From: Halorussus salinus | GTDB lineage: Archaea > Halobacteriota > Halobacteria > Halobacteriales > Haladaptataceae | Length of the DNA: 64,000 nt | NCBI RefSeq assembly: GCF_004765815.2 | Contig: NZ_ML974127.1 | Span: forward strand, 1,466,927 to 1,530,926 | Reading direction: 5' to 3' | In this document: in pieces, positions 51,744-61,252 of the stretch | How positions within the stretch are numbered: the stretch's first letter is position 1 | Layout of the letters: each line of letters begins with the position of its first letter | The notes under the pieces: generated by a model | The model's database searches: none | Seen by the model: the letters and a program-made list of their open reading frames with translations, nothing else | Told to the model about the DNA's origin: nothing | Program-made: the position numbers and the translations under genes

Positions 51744-53015
51744 TCACTCGTCCGGCCGCACGAGGACCGACGAGTCGAGTTCCGAGGCGGCGTCTCGGCC
51801 GCTCAACGCCATCGTCAGGTCGAAGTCCGCGAGGAAGTTCCGGACGACTTCGCGGACGCCCTCCTCGCCGTCGATGGCCAGTCCGTAGACGTAGGGACGC
51901 CCCAGCAACACCGCGTCCGCACCGAGCGCGAGCGCCTTGATGGCGTCCGCGCCGCGGCGAATCCCGCTGTCGAACAGCACCGCGAACTCGTCGTCGCTTT
52001 CCCCATTCGTCGTGTCTCCCGCGTCGCTCGCCGACTGGGCGTCCGCCGCCGACTGCGCTTCCGCGGCCGAGAGGGTGCCCTCGACGGCTTTCACGACGCC
52101 GGGGAGCGCCTCGACGGCCGAAATCGCGCCGTCCACCTGTCGTCCGCCGTGGTTCGAGACGACCACGCCGTCCACGCCCCTGCGGACCGCTTCGCGGGCG
52201 TCCTCGGGGTGGAGGATGCCCTTCAGGAGGACGGGCAGGTCGGTGGTCGCCTGCACGCGCTCGACGGTCTCCCAGTCCATCGAGAGGTCGCCGAACTGCT
52301 CGATGAACCGCCAGAGTGCGGCCTGCTCGTCCTCCTCGGGCGGCGCGTCGAGCGAGTCGCGGAACGCGGGGTCCGAGAGGTAGTTCGCCACGCCCTCGCC
52401 GTCGAGGAACGGGAGGTAGGCGTTGGCCACGTCGCGCTCGCGCCACCCCATCGTCGGCGTGTCGAGCGTTATCACGATGGCCTCGTAGCCCGCCTCCTCC
52501 GCCCGCCGGACGAAGCTCTCGGTCACGTCGGGGTCCGCACTCGGGTAGAGTTGGAACCACCCCGGCGCGTCGTCCAGTTGGTCGGCGACCTCCTCCATCG
52601 TCGCCGACGCCGCGGAACTGGAGACGAAGGGCACGCCGAGGGAGTCGGCGGCCCGCGCGCTGGCGAGTTCGCCCTCCTTGTGGATGATGGACTGGACGCC
52701 GATGGGTGCCAGCAGAACCGGCACCGAAAACTCCTGCCCGCAGACCGTCACGGAGAGGTCCCGGTCGGCCACGTCCCGGAGCATCCGGGGGACGATGCGC
52801 CAGTGCCGGAACGCCTCGCGGTTCCGGTCGGCGGTGTCCTCGCCGCCCGCGCTCCCCGCGACGTAGGCGCGGGCCTCCTCGGAGAGGGCTTCCATCGCGG
52901 CCTCCTCCAGTTCGTCGGGCGAGACGGGCATCTCGGGGCGCTGGTCGGCGAGCATCCCGCTGGCGTAGACCTCGCGCTGGCGATTCGGGCCGTAGGCCTC
53001 GGAAGGGTCGTCCAT
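51744..53015 (-). CDS. FMN-dependent alpha-hydroxy-acid dehydrogenase (lactate oxidase-like)
   Basis: The 423-residue TIM barrel has VSNHGGRQVDGAISAVEALP with catalytic His and Arg, ILHPEDAREAV, DSGIRRGADAIKALALGADAVLLGRPYVYGLA and FMN-binding positions in the N-terminal half (PVLLAPIGVQ). It oxidises L-lactate or another 2-hydroxy acid. An insert of about 24 Ala/Asp/Ser-rich residues (AEAQSAADAQ pattern) interrupts the barrel near residue 310 and is unusual for the family. Confidence 0.92.
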   Translation of the reverse strand: MDDPSEAYGPNRQREVYASGMLADQRPEMPVSPDELEEAAMEALSEEARAYVAGSAGGEDTADRNREAFRHWRIVPRMLRDVADRDLSVTVCGQEFSVPVLLAPIGVQSIIHKEGELASARAADSLGVPFVSSSAASATMEEVADQLDDAPGWFQLYPSADPDVTESFVRRAEEAGYEAIVITLDTPTMGWRERDVANAYLPFLDGEGVANYLSDPAFRDSLDAPPEEDEQAALWRFIEQFGDLSMDWETVERVQATTDLPVLLKGILHPEDAREAVRRGVDGVVVSNHGGRQVDGAISAVEALPGVVKAVEGTLSAAEAQSAADAQSASDAGDTTNGESDDEFAVLFDSGIRRGADAIKALALGADAVLLGRPYVYGLAIDGEEGVREVVRNFLADFDLTMALSGRDAASELDSSVLVRPDE

Positions 53016-53318
53016 GCGTGGTCCGTCGTCCGGCGGGGTGTTATAACTTGACGTGGGTTGGCGTCGTCGGTACTGTCGTCTTCTCCGGAGTCGGAGTCGG
53101 AGTCGGAGAAAGCCCCCGCCCGCTCGCGGTCGCTCTGCGGGATATTCTCGCGTCTCGCTTCGCTCGGCGCTCCGAATACTGGCCCGCAGAGACGACCAAA
53201 GTAAACGCGAGCGGGCGGCCCCTTCCAGTCCACCCAGACGATTCGGTCGGCAGTCGAGCGTTCGTCGGTGGATTGGGTCACCGAGCGTTCGCCAGTGGTC
53301 GAGTGGCCGACCGTCGAA
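53016..53318. other. GC-rich intergenic region with short GGAGTC repeats
   Basis: About 300 bases with no convincing gene; GGAGTC recurs four times at 53085-53111. It carries the promoter for the FMN dehydrogenase gene at its left end. Confidence 0.5.
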
Positions 53319-54533
53319 CTACACTCCGAGGTAGCTCACGACGCGCGGGAGCTTCGAGAGGTCCTTGCGCTTGAAGGGGTAGAGGCGCGCCAGCGAGAGG
53401 GGGTCCAAGTCGTAGCGGCGCAGTCGCTCGGCGGCCGACCGCGAGAGGCCGTCCACCCGGCGGACGAACTCGTCCTGCTGGTCGGCATCGAAGTCGTAGA
53501 GGAGTTCGCTCACGACGCGTTGGAGCTTCCACGACCACCCCTTCGCGTCGTTCCAGCGGCGTTCGTACTCCCGGAGTCGCGCTCTCGAACAGTCGCCGTC
53601 GGCCACGGCCCGAACGGCCACCTCGGCGGCGAGGTCGGCCGACTCCATCCCCGGCCGGATGCCCTCGCCGAACAGGGGGTTGATGCTCGAAATCGCGTCG
53701 CCGACCGCCAGAAAGCCGTCGGTCGCGCGCCGGTTGAGCGAGTCGTTCCAGACGCCCTCGCCAGCGTGGCGCGCCCGGACGCGCTCGACGGTCCAGCGCG
53801 GGTCGGTCTCGACCCACCGCTCGACGCGCTCGTGGATGGAGTCGGCCCCGGCGCGGGTCTCGTGGTGGGCGTCCATCCAGCAGACGCCCGCCTTGAAGGC
53901 GTTCTCCCCGGCGGGGAACGTCCACGCGTACCCGCCCGGCGCGAACTCGTGGTCGAACCGGAACAGCAGGGTGTCGTCGGTGTCGTACTCCCCTTCGGCC
54001 TCGATTTCCAGTCCGACGCCGTGGCGCGCGTCGTCGGTGTCGAACAGGCCGAGCTGGGACGTGAGGACCGCGCTCGGCCCGCTGGCGTCCACCGTGACCC
54101 GCCCCCGAACTTCGGTTTCGCTCCGACTACCCGTCCCACGGTAGCGCACGCCGCGGACGCGACCGTCTTCCACGACTGGCTCGGTGACCCGCGCCCCGGT
54201 CCGAATCTCGACGCCCTGCGAGGAGGTCTCCTCGCCCAGCACTTCGAGGAGCCGGGGGAAATCGAGGACGTAGCTCTCGAACTCGTGGCGGCTCTGCTCG
54301 CTGGGACTCTCGAACGTCACCGACGACGCTTCGCTCATCACCACTTCGTCCGGCAGGTCGTAACCCTCGACGACCTCCGGGAACGTCCCGCCGGTGGACT
54401 TGTCGTTGTCCGCGAGCGCGTCGTTGCGCTCCAACACCACGACCGAGTGGTCCGACCGCGACGAGACCGCTCGCGCGAACTGGAGTCCCGACGGGCCAGC
54501 GCCGACGACGACGAAGTCGTACTCCTCGTCCAT
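53319..54533 (-). CDS. Geranylgeranyl-reductase-like FAD-dependent oxidoreductase
   Basis: ATG 54533 gives 404 residues. The FAD-binding Rossmann motif VVVGAGPSGLQFARAVS, the DASGPSAVLT and GDAISSINPLFGEGI motifs and GYAWTFP are hallmarks of the archaeal geranylgeranyl reductase branch that saturates the isoprenoid chains of lipids or cofactors. The substrate is uncertain, and other flavoprotein hydroxylases look similar. Confidence 0.85.
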   Translation of the reverse strand: MDEEYDFVVVGAGPSGLQFARAVSSRSDHSVVVLERNDALADNDKSTGGTFPEVVEGYDLPDEVVMSEASSVTFESPSEQSRHEFESYVLDFPRLLEVLGEETSSQGVEIRTGARVTEPVVEDGRVRGVRYRGTGSRSETEVRGRVTVDASGPSAVLTSQLGLFDTDDARHGVGLEIEAEGEYDTDDTLLFRFDHEFAPGGYAWTFPAGENAFKAGVCWMDAHHETRAGADSIHERVERWVETDPRWTVERVRARHAGEGVWNDSLNRRATDGFLAVGDAISSINPLFGEGIRPGMESADLAAEVAVRAVADGDCSRARLREYERRWNDAKGWSWKLQRVVSELLYDFDADQQDEFVRRVDGLSRSAAERLRRYDLDPLSLARLYPFKRKDLSKLPRVVSYLGV

Positions 54534-54710
54534 ATTCGCCCGTCGGAACTCGGCCAGTAAAACGTCGTTCACTGACGACCGGCCTCCAGTGCGGTGATAT
54601 CGTACCCCGAGAACGCCGAGTTCGTGGAGGACAGAGAACGCTATAGCTGTGCCAAAGATATCTATTCCGTTTTTATAACACGCTATAGATTTTCGAGCCG
54701 TCGTCCGTCC

Positions 54711-55847
54711 CTACTCGGACCCTCGGACGCGGGCCAGCACCGCCGACGCCGCGATTCCGGCGACGAACGCCGCGCCGACGTTCGTCGCCACCCCGAGGAG
54801 ACCCACCCCCACAGTCAACGCGAGCGAGTCGGTGTCGAGGCTGGCCCGTCCCAACTCGACGGCGACGAGGACGAGGAGGACTCCGAGCGCGGCCATCGGG
54901 AACGCCGCGACCACCCCGGCCGCGCCGAGCGCCGCGACGGCGTAGAGGACGCCCAGTAGCAGGTTCGCGCCCGCGGTCCGCGCGCCGAAGGCGTGCTTGC
55001 CGGCGACGCCGCCGCTCCCGTGGCACATCGGGAGCGCGCCGAGCGGCACCGCCGCCAGATTCATCGCGCCCATGCTCGTCGCCAGTTCGTCGGGCGAGAC
55101 CTCGGCGTCGAACAGGTCCCCGAGGAGCAGCGAAGTCGCCACCGCGGCGTTGCCCACCGTCATCGCCAGTTGCGCGCCCGTCGCCGCGAGCGCGTCGGTC
55201 GTGAGCGCGAACTCCTCGCCGGTCGTCGCCGGAGCGCCGACCGCGACGCCACCGGGCGAGACGGCGGCCTCGAAGTCTGGCACGACGACGCTCGGTGCGC
55301 CGGTCTCGGCCACCGCGAGACCGAGACCCACCCCGAGGACGGCCAGTGCGGCCGCGCGCCGGTAGCCGAGCGCGACGACCGCGCCGCCGACCGCCGCGGC
55401 CGCGAGCGCCGTCGTCGGACTCCCGACACCGAGTTCGAGGCCGGTCCGCGCGAGGACGAGCGCCACCGCCAACTGGACGCCCCGAATCACCGCCGGGTCG
55501 ATGCGGTCGGCGAGCGCACCGAGCGCGCCGACCGCCCCGAGTCCGAGGAGAACGCCCCCCGCCAACGTCCCCGCGACCGCCAATTCCGGCACCGACAGCG
55601 ACCCCGCGATGACCAGCGCGGCGAGCGCCTTCATCGGTTCGACCGAGACCGGCGCGCCGTAGCGAAGCCCCCAAACCACCTGAAACGCGCCGAACCAGAG
55701 CAACAGAATCGGGAGTCGAAGCTCCGTGAGCGCCGAGACGGCGACCACGACCGGCAGGACCGTCACCGAGTCGCCGACCGCGCCGGTCACGTCGCCCGCC
55801 GCCAGCGTCGGCGTGCGCTCCCGGAGGTCGGCGGTCGAGAACTCCAT
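54711..55847 (-). CDS. MOT1-like sulfate/molybdate transporter
   Basis: The 378-residue protein has about ten membrane helices with Gly/Ala-rich composition; GDVTGAVGDSVTVLPVVVAV at the N-terminus and MCHGSGGVAGKHAFGART in the middle are diagnostic of the MOT1/SulP-related family. It is expected to take up molybdate or sulfate. No molybdenum-cofactor gene is beside it. Confidence 0.85.
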   Translation of the reverse strand: MEFSTADLRERTPTLAAGDVTGAVGDSVTVLPVVVAVSALTELRLPILLLWFGAFQVVWGLRYGAPVSVEPMKALAALVIAGSLSVPELAVAGTLAGGVLLGLGAVGALGALADRIDPAVIRGVQLAVALVLARTGLELGVGSPTTALAAAAVGGAVVALGYRRAAALAVLGVGLGLAVAETGAPSVVVPDFEAAVSPGGVAVGAPATTGEEFALTTDALAATGAQLAMTVGNAAVATSLLLGDLFDAEVSPDELATSMGAMNLAAVPLGALPMCHGSGGVAGKHAFGARTAGANLLLGVLYAVAALGAAGVVAAFPMAALGVLLVLVAVELGRASLDTDSLALTVGVGLLGVATNVGAAFVAGIAASAVLARVRGSE

Positions 55848-56028
55848 CGTGAAAGCAGTCGGAGGTAACGAACTTAGGTTTACTGTGAAACTGAAATCGG
55901 GGAGAATAGCTGACTTCGTAACTGTATCCAGTTACCCGCCGGTCGGAGGCGAACAACTCCTTGTCCGTCGTCGCCGGTTCAACGTATCCTTACAAAGCGC
56001 CGCCCTGTAGCCCACGACGATGACACGC

Positions 56029-56097
56029 ACTGTCACGCGACACCGACCTACTGCCACGCGACGCCGACCCACTGCCACCCGACACCAACACACTGCC
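56029..56097. repeat. 21-bp imperfect tandem repeat, three units plus a partial fourth
   Basis: Units at 56029, 56050 and 56071 share ACTGYCACSCGACRCC with AACAC/ACCT ends; a fourth starts ACTGCC at 56092. The array lies in the gap between the MOT1-like gene and the SDR gene and reads through as no known domain. Could be a regulatory array or simple tandem duplication. Confidence 0.65.
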
Positions 56098-56138
56098 GAC
56101 CGGCGGAGAGCTACCGATGCGCGAGCGAGGAGCCAACG

Positions 56139-56927
56139 ATGACCGACCACCGCGAGCGCTTCTCGGTCGGCGGGAAGACCGCCGTCATTACCGGCGCGAG
56201 TTCCGGCATCGGGCGGGAAATCGCCGAACTGTTCGCCGCTGACGGCGCGAACGTCGTCGTCTGCTCGCGCGAGCAGGAGAACGTAGACCCCGTGGCCGAG
56301 GACATCCGCGACGCGACCGCCGACGCGGGCGGCGACGCGCTCGCGGTCGAGTGCGACGTGACCGACCGCGACGCCGTCGAGGCGCTCGTGGAGGCCACCG
56401 TCGAGGAGTTCGGCGGTCTCGACGTACTCGTCAACAACGCCGGAGCGAGCTTCATGGCGAACTTCGAGGACATCAGCCCCAACGGCTGGCAGAAGATTCT
56501 CGACATCAACTTGGGCGGGACCTACAACTGCGCGCAGGCCGCCGAGGAGTACCTGAAAGACGGCGGCGGGGCGGTGATAAACGTCGCCAGCGTGGCGGGC
56601 CAACAGGGCGCGCCCTACATGAGCCACTACGGCGCGGCCAAGGCCGCGGTGGTCAACCTCACCTCGACGCTCGCCTTCGAGTGGGCGGGCGATGGAGTCA
56701 GGGTCAACTGCATCGCGCCGGGGTTCGTCGCCACGCCCGGACTCGCCAGCCAGATGGGCATCTCGGCCGACGAAATCGACCGCGAGTCCGTCGAGCGCCG
56801 CGTCGGCGTCAGCGAGGAGATAGCCGACGTGGCCCGGTTCCTCGCCAGCGACGCCGCCTCGTTCGTCGTCGGCGAGACCGTCACCGCCGCGGGCGTCCCC
56901 GACGTGATGGAGTCACCCGACGTGTGA
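56139..56927 (+). CDS. Short-chain dehydrogenase/reductase
   Basis: The 262-residue protein has TGASSGIG, NNAG, the Ser-Tyr-Lys set (SVAGQQGAPYMSHYGAAK) and the IAPGFVATPG loop of classical SDRs. Similar to 3-oxoacyl-ACP reductase/glucose dehydrogenase-like enzymes; substrate not decided. Preceded by the tandem repeat. Confidence 0.92.
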   Translation: MTDHRERFSVGGKTAVITGASSGIGREIAELFAADGANVVVCSREQENVDPVAEDIRDATADAGGDALAVECDVTDRDAVEALVEATVEEFGGLDVLVNNAGASFMANFEDISPNGWQKILDINLGGTYNCAQAAEEYLKDGGGAVINVASVAGQQGAPYMSHYGAAKAAVVNLTSTLAFEWAGDGVRVNCIAPGFVATPGLASQMGISADEIDRESVERRVGVSEEIADVARFLASDAASFVVGETVTAAGVPDVMESPDV

Positions 56928-56949
56928 GAGCGGTCGTCCCGCCCGACGG

Positions 56950-57318
56950 TCAGAACTCGCCGACGAACACGCGGTCTTCCAGTTGGTACCAGTGGCTCGG
57001 GTCCGGAGCGTCGTCGTCGGTGGCGTTCTCGGCCGCGGTGTCCGCCGAGTCCGCGTCGGCGGCGTCCGCGTCGCCGAGACCGACCTCCTCGCGGTAGACT
57101 AACGCGAGTTCTTGGTCCTCGAACCGCTCGAAGAACGTCTCCCAGTCGAGGCGCTCGACGTATTCGTCGTCCTCGCCGGGGAACAGGATTCGCAGGAGAC
57201 CGGCCTCCTCGGGCGCGTCGGGCGCGACGGCCGCGGGGTGGCCACCCCGGCGCTCGACCCACCGCCGGACCGTCTCGTGGTCGATGGTCGTCCGCCGGTC
57301 GGCTTCGGAATCTGTCAC
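56950..57318 (-). CDS. Hypothetical acidic protein of 122 residues
   Basis: GTG 57318 is the probable start. The N-terminal part is a short helical domain with DHETVRRWVERRGGHPAAV, followed by LLRILFPGEDDEYVERLDWETFFERFEDQELALVYR-like sequence (residues 40-75) and a poly-acidic segment with Asp/Ala before the C-terminus. A conserved haloarchaeal small protein; role unknown. Confidence 0.65.
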   Translation of the reverse strand: MTDSEADRRTTIDHETVRRWVERRGGHPAAVAPDAPEEAGLLRILFPGEDDEYVERLDWETFFERFEDQELALVYREEVGLGDADAADADSADTAAENATDDDAPDPSHWYQLEDRVFVGEF

Positions 57319-57532
57319 GACCGACCGGTTCAAACGCCGAGGATTTAGGTTTTCTGCCCGTCGAATCGAGCGGTCTGTAGCGTAGTCCTGTGCGTATCTT
57401 GATTCGTCGGTTATTCGCTGGTCGTGAGGCGTGCCCGATGTCGAAGTCACTGCGGGAATCGTCACAACGACGTTTTCGAAGTCCCCCGCTCGCGGTCGGC
57501 CAGCGGCGGCGAGAATCGGGGGGTCGGCCGAG

Positions 57533-58219
57533 TCAGTTGCCGGAGAGCGCGAGGCGGACGTGCCCGAGTTCCGGAATCGTCAACTCTGCGGTCCCGCGGA
57601 CCCACGACGGCCTGACTGGCCGGGTTCGCCCGACCGCTTGGTCGTAGTAGTCGTTGGCGTCGCCCAAGGTGACGAACCCCGCGTTCGGGGCCGGGCAGTT
57701 GGTCACCTCGGCGCAACTGTCAGCGGCGAGGTAGTCCGAGTTCGCCTTCGCGTACCAGTTCTCCGAGTCGTTCACCCAGAATCGCGCCCGGTGGATGATG
57801 GGCGTCGCTCGCTCCCTGCCGTCGGGTCGGTAGACGATTACGTCGCCGTAACTCCCCGACTTCCGGAAGCCCCGTTCCTTCCCGACGCGGTGGGTGACGA
57901 CCCCGGTGTCGCCGGTCGCGGCGTCCGGCGCGAGCCGTCCCTCGTCCATCACGAACACGAGGTCTCCTCGTTCCATGTGCGGTTCCATGCTCCCACTCTC
58001 GACGGCGACCATCGGCGGCCAGACGCCGCTCGCGGCGAACAGCACGAGACCGACGAGCGCGACCGTCAGCGCACTGCTCGCCACGTCGCGGCCGAGCGCG
58101 ACCGCGCCGTGGTCGGTGCGGCGGAGCCACGTCAGCCACTCGCGGACTCCCTCGGGAGAGGAGTCGGGGGACTCCTCGGAAGAGTCAGCGTCCGAATCCC
58201 GCGGCGTGTCGTCGCTCAT
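57533..58219 (-). CDS. Signal peptidase I (Sec11-like)
   Basis: The 228-residue protein has a disordered Ser/Asp N-terminus, one membrane helix (about 46-68) and the S26 family catalytic Ser in VESGSMEPHMERGDLV with a conserved His in VVTHRVG. Archaeal enzymes use a Ser-His(-Asp) set. It cleaves Sec signal peptides outside the membrane. Confidence 0.92.
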   Translation of the reverse strand: MSDDTPRDSDADSSEESPDSSPEGVREWLTWLRRTDHGAVALGRDVASSALTVALVGLVLFAASGVWPPMVAVESGSMEPHMERGDLVFVMDEGRLAPDAATGDTGVVTHRVGKERGFRKSGSYGDVIVYRPDGRERATPIIHRARFWVNDSENWYAKANSDYLAADSCAEVTNCPAPNAGFVTLGDANDYYDQAVGRTRPVRPSWVRGTAELTIPELGHVRLALSGN

Positions 58220-58335
58220 CGGTTCGGGGGTAGCACGGCTATCGTATCAATCTTCTGCCGTCTCCGCACGGTGCGACGAATCGACGAGCGCGACCCCAGC
58301 CGAATACGCGCCGAAAAAATGAGGATCGTCGGTCG

Positions 58336-58716
58336 CTAAATCGGGACGCTGACCGGGTCCAGACCGGGAACCGGCGTCCATCCGGTCACGCCGCTGTAGT
58401 CCCACGAGACCTCGATGAAGTACTCGTCGGAACCGGGGTCGTACACTTCGTCCGACTGGGTGGTACCGTATGGGTCGTTGGCACCGCCCTCCACCAACTG
58501 GTCGAAGTCGTCGGCGTCGGGGGTGTTGAACACCGCCACGGTGCCGTCGTCGTTGCCGTCCGTGACGCGCTGGCCTTCGTAGAGTTCGGTGGACACGTCT
58601 CCGGACGATTCGGCCACTTTCCGCGCGCTCGCTGGAACTGTTGCGGCGAGACCCGCGGTGACGAGACCTGCACTCTTCAGGAACTGTCGTCGGCTGGATG
58701 GGTTTTCTCTGTTCAT
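58336..58716 (-). CDS. Small Tat-exported protein
   Basis: 126 residues with a twin-arginine signal (SSRRQFLKSAGLVTAG, probable cleavage near residue 30) and an acidic, aromatic mature part (FIEVSWDYSGVTGW). No catalytic motif. It lies alone, and its upstream gap of 220 bases to the next gene is AT-rich. Confidence 0.75.
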   Translation of the reverse strand: MNRENPSSRRQFLKSAGLVTAGLAATVPASARKVAESSGDVSTELYEGQRVTDGNDDGTVAVFNTPDADDFDQLVEGGANDPYGTTQSDEVYDPGSDEYFIEVSWDYSGVTGWTPVPGLDPVSVPI

Positions 58717-58940
58717 TGTTACCCAAAAATTAGTTAGATAAATAACGTAATTTTCTCACTGGTCGGGAGAATCCCCGCGAAGTTACGACTGATACATATA
58801 TTTTCTCCTCGCTTTTAATGATTGATGGCCAACAAGTGCTGCGGCTGTCTCGGCGTCGTAAACCGGGCCTTGAATAAACGACGTTTCTCACTTCGACGGT
58901 TGACGGGGGAACTATGGTGGCCGGTTCCGTCGTCTCGTCT

Positions 58941-59945
58941 ATGACAGCACGCACCATCCACTTGCCGGTCGCCGCCCGACCGTCCATCGGCGACATCGTC
59001 TCGCTCGCACAGCAGGCCGAGGAGTGCGGCTACCGCCGCGTCTGGCACCCCGAGACGTGGGGCCGGGACGCCGCGACGGTCCTCTCGGCCATCGCCGAGC
59101 GCACCGACGACATCGGCATCGGTCCCTCGATTCTGAACGTCTACTCGCGGTCGCCCGCGCTCGTCGGCCAGACCGCGGCCTCCCTACAGGAACTCTCGGA
59201 GGGCCGCCTCCGACTCGGCATCGGTCCCTCGGGTCCCGCCGTCATCGAAGGCTGGCACGGCCAGAGCTTCGAGCGACCGCTCCGGCGCACCCGCGAGTAC
59301 GTCGAAATCGTCCGGCAGGTCCTCTCGGGCGAGACGGTCAACTACGCGGGCGACATCTTCACAGTCGGTGGATTCCGCCTGCGGAGCGACCCGCCCGACG
59401 AGACAGTCCCCATCGACGCGGCCGGGATGGGACCGAAGTCCGTCGAGTTGGCCGGGCGCTTCGCCGACGGGTGGCACGCCCTGATGCTCACGCCCGACGG
59501 GATTCGGGACCGACTCGAAGACCTCCGACGCGGGGCCGAGATGGGCGGCCGCGACCCCGACGACGTGCGGGTCACGCTCTCGACGACCTGCGCAGTCTCG
59601 GAGGACGGCGAGCGCGCCCGCCGCCTCGCGCGCCAGCACCTCGCGTTCTACGTCGGTGCGATGGGCACCTTCTACCGGGAGGCCCTCTCGCGGCAGGGTT
59701 ACGAAGACACCGCCGAGGAGGTCGCCACCGCGTGGGGCAACGGCGACCAAGACGGCGCAATCGAAGCCATCGGCGACGACCTACTGGACGACCTCGGCGC
59801 GGTCGGGACCCCCGACGAAGCCCGCGAGCAGGTCCGCAAGTTCGAGGAGATAGACGGCGTGGACCGCGTGGCGGTCTCGTTCCCCCGCGGTGCCGAGCAG
59901 GACGAGTTGGCGGCGACCATCGACGCGCTGGCTCCCGAGAACTGA
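58941..59945 (+). CDS. F420-dependent LLM-class oxidoreductase
   Basis: ATG 58941 is the start (334 residues). TIM-barrel bacterial-luciferase fold with RRVWHPETWGRD, GPSILNVYSRSP, GRLRLGIGPSGP and DPPDETVPIDAAGMGP. Homologous to haloarchaeal coenzyme F420-dependent oxidoreductases whose substrates are mostly unknown. Confidence 0.9.
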   Translation: MTARTIHLPVAARPSIGDIVSLAQQAEECGYRRVWHPETWGRDAATVLSAIAERTDDIGIGPSILNVYSRSPALVGQTAASLQELSEGRLRLGIGPSGPAVIEGWHGQSFERPLRRTREYVEIVRQVLSGETVNYAGDIFTVGGFRLRSDPPDETVPIDAAGMGPKSVELAGRFADGWHALMLTPDGIRDRLEDLRRGAEMGGRDPDDVRVTLSTTCAVSEDGERARRLARQHLAFYVGAMGTFYREALSRQGYEDTAEEVATAWGNGDQDGAIEAIGDDLLDDLGAVGTPDEAREQVRKFEEIDGVDRVAVSFPRGAEQDELAATIDALAPEN

Positions 59946-60057
59946 GTCGAACCGCGTCCGGGAGATGGGATCGACCGTCTCCGGTCGTCTCCGTACCGCT
60001 CCGGAGGGCTACCCGCGGAACGTTTTTATCACGGGACTGAGGATTCCCGTATGCATC

Positions 60058-60243
60058 ATGAGCAAAGCCACGTTCGAACTGTACGAGGACAAGAGCGGAA
60101 AATGGCGCTGGCGTCTCGTTCACGACAACCGTAACGTCGTCGCGGACTCGGGACAGGGCTACGCCTCGAAGCAGAAGGCCGAGCAGGGAATCGAGAGCGT
60201 GAAAAACAACGCGGCCGACGCCGACGTTGTCGTAGACGACTGA
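60058..60243 (+). CDS. HVO_2922/DUF1508-type small protein
   Basis: 61 residues with the single small repeat domain FELYEDKSGKWRWRLVHDN...VVADSGQGYASKQKAEQGIESVKNN. Members are usually made of one or two of these beta-hairpin units and are widespread in haloarchaea. Start ATG 60058. Confidence 0.85.
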   Translation: MSKATFELYEDKSGKWRWRLVHDNRNVVADSGQGYASKQKAEQGIESVKNNAADADVVVDD

Positions 60244-60350
60244 AGCCGTCCCCTCCCGTTCCGTCCCGTCCCGCCGGTCCGCGGTTTCGATGCTGATTTC
60301 TCCGGCGACCCCGCGGAAGGATTATTTCGGTCGGTCCCGACGAGTGAGGC

Positions 60351-60839
60351 ATGACCGACGCGACCGACCCCGAAACGCCCGAAATCCGCGTGGACCACGT
60401 CGGCATCGCGGTCCGCTCGGTCGCCGACGCCGAACCGCTGTTGGAACTCCTCGGGGCCGAGAAGTTGGTTCACGAGGAGGACCCGACCGGCGCGTTCCGG
60501 TGGGCCTACTACCTGCTGGGCGACGCCTCTCGAATCGAACTTATCGAACCAATCGAGGGCGAAGACTCCTTTCTGACCGACTTCCTCGCTGAGAACGGGC
60601 CGGGGATGCACCACGTCACGCTCGAAGTCGCCGAGATGGACGCCGCCATCGCGGCGCTGGAAGCCGAGGGAATTCGGGTCGTGGACCGGACCGACTACGA
60701 CGAGTGGCGCGAGGCGTTCGTCTCGCCCCGCAATCCCACGGGCGTCCTCTGGCAACTCATGGAGTACCGCGAGTCGTTCGCCGACGAGCGGCCCGACCCC
60801 GACCGCCTCTACATCGGCGGGAAGCGGTTGGCGGAGTAG
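60351..60839 (+). CDS. Methylmalonyl-CoA epimerase-like VOC protein
   Basis: The 162-residue protein has two beta-alpha-beta modules, with RVDHVGIAVRSV and HHVTLEVAEMDAAI and the metal ligands His and Glu. The best match is methylmalonyl-CoA epimerase. The glyoxalase branch is an alternative. The gene overlaps the stop of the convergent membrane-protein gene by about 30 bases. Confidence 0.85.
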   Translation: MTDATDPETPEIRVDHVGIAVRSVADAEPLLELLGAEKLVHEEDPTGAFRWAYYLLGDASRIELIEPIEGEDSFLTDFLAENGPGMHHVTLEVAEMDAAIAALEAEGIRVVDRTDYDEWREAFVSPRNPTGVLWQLMEYRESFADERPDPDRLYIGGKRLAE

Positions 60840-61150
60840 TCGGTTCGGTCGGGAGCGTCGCCCGCGTCGTCGCCCTCGTCGGCGGCGTCGCCGGTCTCGT
60901 CGGTTTCGGCCCGTGCTTCCGCGAGTCCGGCCATCCCGCGTCCGGGCGTTCCGGCACGCCCTCCTCGGGGTCGCCCGCTGTCTCGGGAATCGTCGCTCGC
61001 CAGCAGGCCGAGAAAACAGAGCAGCAGTCCGAACAGCATCCCCCACGTGACGATGCTCTCGCCGACGATATCGAGGGCCTGCCCCACGATGAAGAAGCCG
61101 CTGAAGCAGATAAACGCGATGCCCATGAGCATCGCTTTGAGACCGTTCAT
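60809..61150 (-). CDS. Small membrane protein with a polar tail
   Basis: ATG 61150, 113 residues. Two hydrophobic helices (about 4-26 and 32-52) precede an acidic, Gly-rich tail. Its 3' end overlaps the VOC gene on the opposite strand; the tail may be poorly conserved. Function unknown. Confidence 0.65.
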   Translation of the reverse strand: MNGLKAMLMGIAFICFSGFFIVGQALDIVGESIVTWGMLFGLLLCFLGLLASDDSRDSGRPRGGRAGTPGRGMAGLAEARAETDETGDAADEGDDAGDAPDRTDYSANRFPPM

Positions 61151-61252
61151 GGAACCGTAACCTCGCCAACAGCTCAAAACTGTTTCTCACCGGACCCGGA
61201 AGAACTCACCACGGCCTGAGAGTTTATCCGGGACCGGACCGAAGTCGGGACC

